Positions 59,639-64,000 of a DNA stretch of 64,000 nucleotides are shown piece by piece; within the stretch, counting starts at the first letter, position 1; each line of letters opens with the position of its first letter. The notes beneath the pieces are model-generated. The model did no database searches, had not been told where the DNA came from, and saw nothing but the letters and a program-made list of their open reading frames with translations. Position numbers and translations under genes: made by a program. Source of the DNA: CBDIDH01 sp965277595 (lineage in GTDB: Bacteria; Planctomycetota; Planctomycetia; Isosphaerales; Isosphaeraceae); the NCBI GenBank assembly GCA_965277595.1, contig CBDIDH010000002.1, positions 1,302,001-1,366,000 of the forward strand, written 5' to 3'.

Positions 59639-60796
59639 TCAGGCCCGAAGATCAGTCATCGCGGCAACCCGCGCGACGACCCGCGCGACCCGCGCGATGG
59701 CCTCGTCGACCTCCGCCTCGGTCGAGGTTGCGCCCAGGCTGAACCGGACCGACGATCGGAGCCGATCGTCCGGCAGGCGCATCGCCGTGAGCGTCGGCGA
59801 GGGGCGGGTTGACCCGCTGGCGCAGGCTGAGCCGAGCGAGGCGCAGACGCCCGCCAAGTCGAGTTGCATCAGGAGCGCATCGCCATCCAGCCCGGGAAAG
59901 CCGACGTTGAGCGTCTGCGGGAGCCGGCTGGCCGGATCGGCCGGGCCGTTGCGGATGACCCGATCGGCCCCAAGCGCATTGATCAGGCCCGCTTCGAGCC
60001 GATCGCGGAGCCGGGACCAGCGCTCGGCGCGGCCGTCGGCCTCGGCCTTCCAGAGTTCGAGCGCCCTGGCGAGGCCGACGGCGTTCGGCACGGCGACGGT
60101 TCCCGGCCGCCTTCCCTGTTGCTGGCCGCCGCCGAAGAGTCGCGAGCCGAGCCGGACCCCCGTCCGGACCAGGAGCAGGCCCGCGCCCACCGGCCCGTGA
60201 AACTTGTGCGCGCTGGCGGCGAGCGTCGCGACTCCCAGGTCGTGAAAGTGCACCGGAATCTTGCCCACGGCCTGCACGGCGTCGGTATGCACGGGAACGC
60301 CGCGCCCGGCGGCAAGGGCCGCGAGTTCGGCGACGGCCTGAATCGCGCCGGTCTCGTTGTTGGCGAGCATCAGGGTTGCGAACCGGGTCTCGTCGCGACA
60401 GGCTTCGGCCATCGCCTGGGGATCGGCGAGCCCCTGGCTGTCGACGGGGGTCCTGTCGACGGCGAACCCGGCCGCTTCCAGCCTGGCGATGGGTTCGTCG
60501 ACCGCCGGGTGCTCGATCGGGCTGGTGACGACGTGTCCGGGCGAATGCTCGGCGCCCGCCAGTCCGAAGACGGCGAGATTATTCGCCTCGGTTCCGCCCG
60601 ATGTGAAAATCACCTCGGTCGGATCGGCCCCGAGAATCGAGGCGACGGAATCTCTGGCCGCGTCCCAGGCCCGTCTCGCGGCGCGTCCCGCGGCGTGCCT
60701 GCTCTCGGCATTGCCCGCCCTGAAGAAGTGCGGGCGCATCGCCTCAAAGACTTCGGGATCAAGGGCGGTCGTCGCGTTGTTGTCGAGGTAAAGCAT
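59639..60796 (-). CDS. Cysteine desulfurase, NifS/IscS family
   Basis: A 385-residue PLP enzyme that removes sulfur from cysteine for Fe-S clusters or tRNA thiolation. LYLDNNATTALDPEVFEAM is the family opening; the PLP lysine is in SAHKFHGPVG and the active cysteine is probably in GSACASGS. Loop sequence and length fit the NifS/IscS branch. The start is ATG 60796; the frame upstream is out of context. A small membrane protein gene ends 24 bases upstream on the same strand. No iscU, iscR or suf genes are nearby. Confidence 0.93.
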   Translation of the reverse strand: MLYLDNNATTALDPEVFEAMRPHFFRAGNAESRHAAGRAARRAWDAARDSVASILGADPTEVIFTSGGTEANNLAVFGLAGAEHSPGHVVTSPIEHPAVDEPIARLEAAGFAVDRTPVDSQGLADPQAMAEACRDETRFATLMLANNETGAIQAVAELAALAAGRGVPVHTDAVQAVGKIPVHFHDLGVATLAASAHKFHGPVGAGLLLVRTGVRLGSRLFGGGQQQGRRPGTVAVPNAVGLARALELWKAEADGRAERWSRLRDRLEAGLINALGADRVIRNGPADPASRLPQTLNVGFPGLDGDALLMQLDLAGVCASLGSACASGSTRPSPTLTAMRLPDDRLRSSVRFSLGATSTEAEVDEAIARVARVVARVAAMTDLRA

Positions 60797-60819
60797 GGCC
60801 AACGATCGCTCTTCGAAAA

Positions 60820-61035
60820 TTACTCCAGCGCCCGAAGCGTGATGAAGAGGCCGACGACGAACATGGGAAGGCCGACCAGCAAGAGCGGTCCCGCGCAAAG
60901 GGCGACGCCAACGACCATCATCACGAATCCGAGCACAAAGGCCGTCGCGCGGCCAAGCAGCGCGACCGTCCCGATGATCAGGCGAAACGGGAGCGTGACG
61001 ACCCACCAGATTGTCCCGAAGATGGCCCCCACCAT
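60820..61035 (-). CDS. Small two- to three-helix membrane protein
   Basis: 71 residues from ATG 61035, almost entirely hydrophobic: TIWWVVTLPFRLIIGTVALL, ATAFVLGFVMMVVGVAL and GPLLLVGLPMFVVGLFITL. A GGAGGTC site is immediately upstream of the start, with a spacing that is tight. Small proteins with this GLPMFVVGLF-like ending are widespread but uncharacterised. Probably co-transcribed with the desulfurase gene. Confidence 0.72.
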   Translation of the reverse strand: MVGAIFGTIWWVVTLPFRLIIGTVALLGRATAFVLGFVMMVVGVALCAGPLLLVGLPMFVVGLFITLRALE

Positions 61036-61287
61036 GACCTCCAGCCTAGCACAAACGCCCCGGCCGCGGAGAGCAAACCGCCGACCCCGACCAATCCACA
61101 CCCGACCCATTCGATTGACCTTGCCGAGTCGGCGGATCTTGGTTCCAATACGCCTGGACCGTTTCCACCGCCCCGGATGAGTATTCGCCGGGCGGGCCGT
61201 TCCCTTGGCTCGTCCTCGCAAAACGGGCGGAGAGAGAACAAAACGACTTCAAGATTGGCTAAAGGTTAGGCAAGGAGGCCGTACCCG

Positions 61288-62112
61288 ATGCGCAAGGCGC
61301 TGTTTGCCATCGTGCTCGTGGCCGCGTCGTTCGCGGGGGGAGCGGTCGTCAACGGGCCGGGCCTTCGCTGGGCACAGACGCAGCTCATGAGCCATCTGGG
61401 CATGGACGACGTGGAACCCATCGCCAGGGACGCGAACGCTTCGACCGAAGAAATCCCGTCGCGGCCGATTCCGCCCCTGGTCATCGAACCCGCCGCGCCG
61501 GGCAAGACCGCGACGGTCGTCGAAGCCTCGCGCCCCGATTCCACCCCGTCAGCGTCAACGGCAAGACACGACGATCCGCCTTCGAATCCCAAGGCTTTGG
61601 CCTCATCGAGCAAGACTTCCTCAGCCTTGCCCGGCCTGGCGCCGGTGCCTGAAGGGCCGTCCTTACCGACGCTCGATCCGGTCCCGCCGGTCTCGACCGC
61701 GCGCGAAGCCGGTCCCGCCGAGACGCCTCCGCTGGCCGCCGCGATGTCGGGTCCCGACGTGGAAACGCCGAAGGCCAGGGGACCAGACACGGGAAAGAGC
61801 GACGACGCGGCCGTCAAACCCGCATCGGTGCCGAACCTGAGCGACTCGGTGCCGCCCGAAGCGCCAACGCAGGCGAATCCAGGCGGGGGCGACTGGGCCG
61901 AGGTCCGCGAGGCGATGCGCAAGCTGGGCGTCTCGCGGTATGGGATCGACGGCGACCCGGCCGGTCGGGTTCGCTTCTACTGCGTGATTCCCCTGGCGGG
62001 GCGTCGGGCCGTCGGCCAGCAATTCGAGGCCGAGGGAGACGATGACCTTCAGGCCGCTCGAACCGCCCTCAAGCGCGTCGCGCTCTGGCGGGCCGCCTCG
62101 GGCACGCCCTGA
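61288..62112 (+). CDS. Single-pass membrane-anchored hypothetical protein
   Basis: 274 residues: an N-terminal anchor (LFAIVLVAASFAGGAVV), about 170 residues of low-complexity Pro/Ser/Ala, and a compact C-terminal domain of about 75 residues (WAEVREAMRKLGVSRYGIDG, then RVRFYCVIPLAGRRAVGQQF). No known family. The topology suggests a disordered stalk that presents the small domain outside the membrane. ATG 61288 is the first in frame after the divergent small membrane protein. Confidence 0.7.
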   Translation: MRKALFAIVLVAASFAGGAVVNGPGLRWAQTQLMSHLGMDDVEPIARDANASTEEIPSRPIPPLVIEPAAPGKTATVVEASRPDSTPSASTARHDDPPSNPKALASSSKTSSALPGLAPVPEGPSLPTLDPVPPVSTAREAGPAETPPLAAAMSGPDVETPKARGPDTGKSDDAAVKPASVPNLSDSVPPEAPTQANPGGGDWAEVREAMRKLGVSRYGIDGDPAGRVRFYCVIPLAGRRAVGQQFEAEGDDDLQAARTALKRVALWRAASGTP

Positions 62113-62284
62113 CCGACCGGCCGGATGGATGGATGGAAACGGGCAAGGGATATCGGCGTTTCCTTGCCCGGATCTCGCGCTGTCTTGCCCGCGAGGCGCG
62201 AGGGTGATTACATTGGGGGCCGAGTCGGCTGATATCGAGGCCGAAGTTCCCCGTGCCGATTCAACCTGCGAAGGGTCCACACAA

Positions 62285-62752
62285 ATGGCCGCCCCGACGC
62301 CGGCCAGGATGGTGCTGATCGTGACCGGAAGCACCCTCCGGGCCGAGGAAGTGGACCGACCGCTCGCCTATTACCTCAAGCAGCGCGTCGAGCAGTATCT
62401 CGCCGAGCACGACCTCCCCGGCGGACCGATGGTGGTCCGCGTCGTCGCCGATTTTCGATGGATTCATGACGAGCCGCTTCAGAGCCTGCCGACGATCTCC
62501 GTCGGCGGTCCCGGAGTCAACGCTCTCTCTCATCGCTGGCTTGAAGAGGTTCCCGTCTCTCTCGCCGTGGATGAACGCTACTATCTTCAGATGGACCCCG
62601 ACCTCGACGAGCCCCGCGTCAGCGTCTGGGGGATGGATAATCCGACGACTCAGATCGCCGTTTCCATCTTCATTGATCGCTACCTCCCCCGTTTCCTCGA
62701 CCACTGCGCCTCCACTCCTCAGACTCCGCCCGATTTCGACGACAACGATTGA
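62285..62752 (+). CDS. Hypothetical cytoplasmic protein
   Basis: 155 residues from ATG 62285. MVLIVTGSTLRAEEVDRPLA, YYLKQRVEQYLAEHD and VRVVADFRWIHDEPLQSLP give a Rossmann-like beginning with no classical nucleotide motif. IAVSIFIDRYLPRFLDHCA and an acidic end follow. Not matched to a named family; similar proteins appear in planctomycete genomes by memory only. A heptad hairpin follows. Confidence 0.7.
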   Translation: MAAPTPARMVLIVTGSTLRAEEVDRPLAYYLKQRVEQYLAEHDLPGGPMVVRVVADFRWIHDEPLQSLPTISVGGPGVNALSHRWLEEVPVSLAVDERYYLQMDPDLDEPRVSVWGMDNPTTQIAVSIFIDRYLPRFLDHCASTPQTPPDFDDND

Positions 62753-62762
62753 AAAGCCGGAT

Positions 62763-62828
62763 GATGACCAAGGACCGATGACCGATGACCAATCCTTCAA
62801 ATCATTGGTCATCGGTCCTTGGTCATTC
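62763..62828. repeat. Heptad hairpin with one extra left unit
   Basis: The left arm holds ATGACCAAGGACCGATGACC plus one additional GATGACC; the right arm holds the exact 20-base reverse complement GGTCATCGGTCCTTGGTCAT. The extra unit on one side suggests gain or loss of single heptads. Confidence 0.88.
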
Positions 62829-63282
62829 TTTCCGCAAGAAACGGTCCCCAGGAAGGTTCTTGAAAATTGAGCTTTCCCCAAAGGGCGATTCGTGTAGGAT
62901 GCCGCCGACATGGAGATAGGGCTGGCCGATCGACCGGAATTCCTCAGCCTTGACCTGCACCACATCGCGCGGCCGTTCTCAATCCAGCGTCGAAGTTTTT
63001 GCAGAACAGGCAACCATGACCTATCGATGGTCTAGGTAGCGTCCTTTTTCCCGAAACGCACCGGGCGACCGCACGCCCGCCCGGTGGATGGTCAGATCAC
63101 GCCGCGTTGACGCGGCGGAGCAACGGTTGGTTCAGCCCCCAAAAGGGTTCGAGATCGGCCCCCTCGCGCTTGCCTCCGGGTGACGTCCCCCCGACGACCT
63201 CGAAGCTGAGCCAACGTCTCCAGGTCTCTTCCCCCGAGGATCGGGGGGGCCGGCGTGCCCGACCCATGGAAGGACGACGTCG
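62829..63282. other. Intergenic region before the last gene
   Basis: 454 bases without a supported gene. A 41-codon frame from ATG 62910 is too weak to call. A GC-rich 7-bp stem with a TTGA loop lies at 63100-63117 and a CCCCCGA/TCGGGGG stem at about 63231-63247, just upstream of the next start. No T-run follows either. Confidence 0.5.
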
Positions 63283-64000
63283 ATGTCGACACGTTCTCGA
63301 TTGCCGATCGCCGGTCCACGTCCGCGCCCGCGCACCTTGCGGGGCCTCGCCCCCGTCGCCCTGGCGCTGGGCCTTTTGTCGTCAACTCCCGCCGCGGCCG
63401 CCGAGCCCACTTCGGCACCTGCTCCCACTCTCTTCTCAGTCGTGAGCCGGACCATCGCGCAGGAGCAGGGGGGCTGGTTGATCGATTACCGGCTCCGGTA
63501 TCTGGGAACCTCGGGCATGGTCGTCACGCCGACCGAGGTGACGTTGAAGATCGAAGGCTGGGTCTCGAACTCCCGGGTCGCCTCGCACGCGGCGCCTCGG
63601 TGGTCGTCCCTGGTCGTCTCGGGGGCGGCGGGCCTGACCGGTCTGGCGGAGGTCTTGTCGACCGCCGACGAGTCTCAGCGCTGCCGCGAGCGCGCCACGA
63701 TTCAGGTCTGGTCCGACGATCCGTCGGCCGACACGCCCGCCCCGGCGCTTCCGCCCGCCGGCGCCGCCCGGGTCGCGCCCGAGGCCGAGCGCCTGACCCC
63801 CTTCAGCGTCGCGCCCGATGGCCTGGTCCGGGTTCGCATCCGACTCGAACACCTCCATGTGCTTTTCGGCGACTATGATCCGCTTCTGGGCGCCCGAGCG
63901 GTTGACTGCCAGGTCGGCGCCGCCTCTTTCCGCGACGCCTTGCCGCTTGACCGCGAGCAATACCTGGCGCTTCCGAAGGCGACCTGGCCCGTTCCGCCCG
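63283..64000 (+). CDS. Exported hypothetical protein (3' end outside window)
   Basis: The frame from ATG 63283 is open to the window end, 239 codons. Signal peptide: basic start (MSTRSRLPIAGPRPRPR), hydrophobic LAPVALALGLLSS, and cleavage near AAAAEP. The mature part (LFSVVSRTIAQEQGGWLID, YRLRYLGTSGMVVTPTEVTL) looks beta-rich and suggests an envelope protein. Two cysteines occur at separate points. No family is recognised. The stop codon is not visible, so the true length is unknown. Confidence 0.8.
   Translation, partial: MSTRSRLPIAGPRPRPRTLRGLAPVALALGLLSSTPAAAAEPTSAPAPTLFSVVSRTIAQEQGGWLIDYRLRYLGTSGMVVTPTEVTLKIEGWVSNSRVASHAAPRWSSLVVSGAAGLTGLAEVLSTADESQRCRERATIQVWSDDPSADTPAPALPPAGAARVAPEAERLTPFSVAPDGLVRVRIRLEHLHVLFGDYDPLLGARAVDCQVGAASFRDALPLDREQYLALPKATWPVPP

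Noticed and set aside
62910..63035. 41-codon frame MEIGLADRPEFLSLDLHHIA...
   Set aside because: No ribosome site, no similarity I recognise, and the length is compatible with chance.

Overview
This 64 kb window is a GC-rich chromosomal segment of a bacterium that is very probably a planctomycete, most likely of the Isosphaeraceae type. The taxonomic call is inference. It rests on LEPR-XLL style export motifs, a PEP-CTERM protein, a choice-of-anchor Q beta-helix protein, five Uma2 (DUF820) genes, a TIGR03032 protein, exported HEAT and beta-propeller proteins, and a scattered informational gene order. No phage, complete insertion sequence, CRISPR array, rRNA or tRNA was seen.

Layout. 1-12.1 kb: the 3' end of rpoA, rplQ, a HIT hydrolase, a Tat-exported terpenoid-cyclase-like protein, a Uma2 gene, a TIGR03032 gene coupled to a large beta-helix protein with a Pro-Thr linker, two copies of a MITE-like palindromic element, then fusA, a PEP-CTERM gene, rpsG and rpsL. 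12.6-25 kb: a hypothetical protein, an acyltransferase, and a three-part RND efflux system (TolC-like channel on the minus strand, adaptor and pump on the plus strand). Three tandem Uma2 paralogues and a membrane protein lie between adaptor and pump. 25-38.6 kb: a DUF5648 protein, an MBL hydrolase, an esterase, a cysteine-free Cu/Zn superoxide dismutase, argH-hicB-hicA, lysA, a four-helix bundle protein, an exported HEAT protein with a receiver-like domain, a sigma-54 activator and an orphan DNA methyltransferase. 38.7-40.3 kb: a two-gene AT-richer cassette of unknown function. 40.6-52.2 kb: carB, a fifth Uma2, exported and cytoplasmic methyltransferase-type genes, a GNAT/siroheme pair, UDP-glucose dehydrogenase, a hexapeptide acetyltransferase and a nucleotide-sugar dehydratase/reductase. 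52.5-64 kb: two tandem LEPR-motif beta-propeller proteins, gyrA, a cysteine desulfurase, small conserved proteins and an exported protein cut by the window end.

What the genes do together. Housekeeping genes for translation, arginine, lysine, pyrimidine, siroheme, Fe-S and topology functions are interleaved with envelope genes (efflux, exported repeat proteins, surface sugars). Most are single genes or pairs; clear coupling is seen at 4634, 31284, 31491, 39182, 48139 and 50583.

The most striking feature no gene explains is a family of short G- and A-rich repeats with a period of mostly 7 bp, occupying at least fifteen intergenic spacers. Units are ATGACCG-like, GGGCAAA-like and GGAGACA-like. 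They often form a left array, a short loop, and the reverse complement as a right array. In several cases variant units match between the two arms, and in one case two unit types run on in the same phase. The arrays reach into or touch stop codons of neighbouring genes. This is the best candidate for an undescribed system here. Other points worth checking are an EF-G resembling the recycling type, a gyrase with both usual quinolone-contact residues replaced, a toxin-antitoxin pair coupled to argH, and a probable leaderless gene behind a palindromic promoter.
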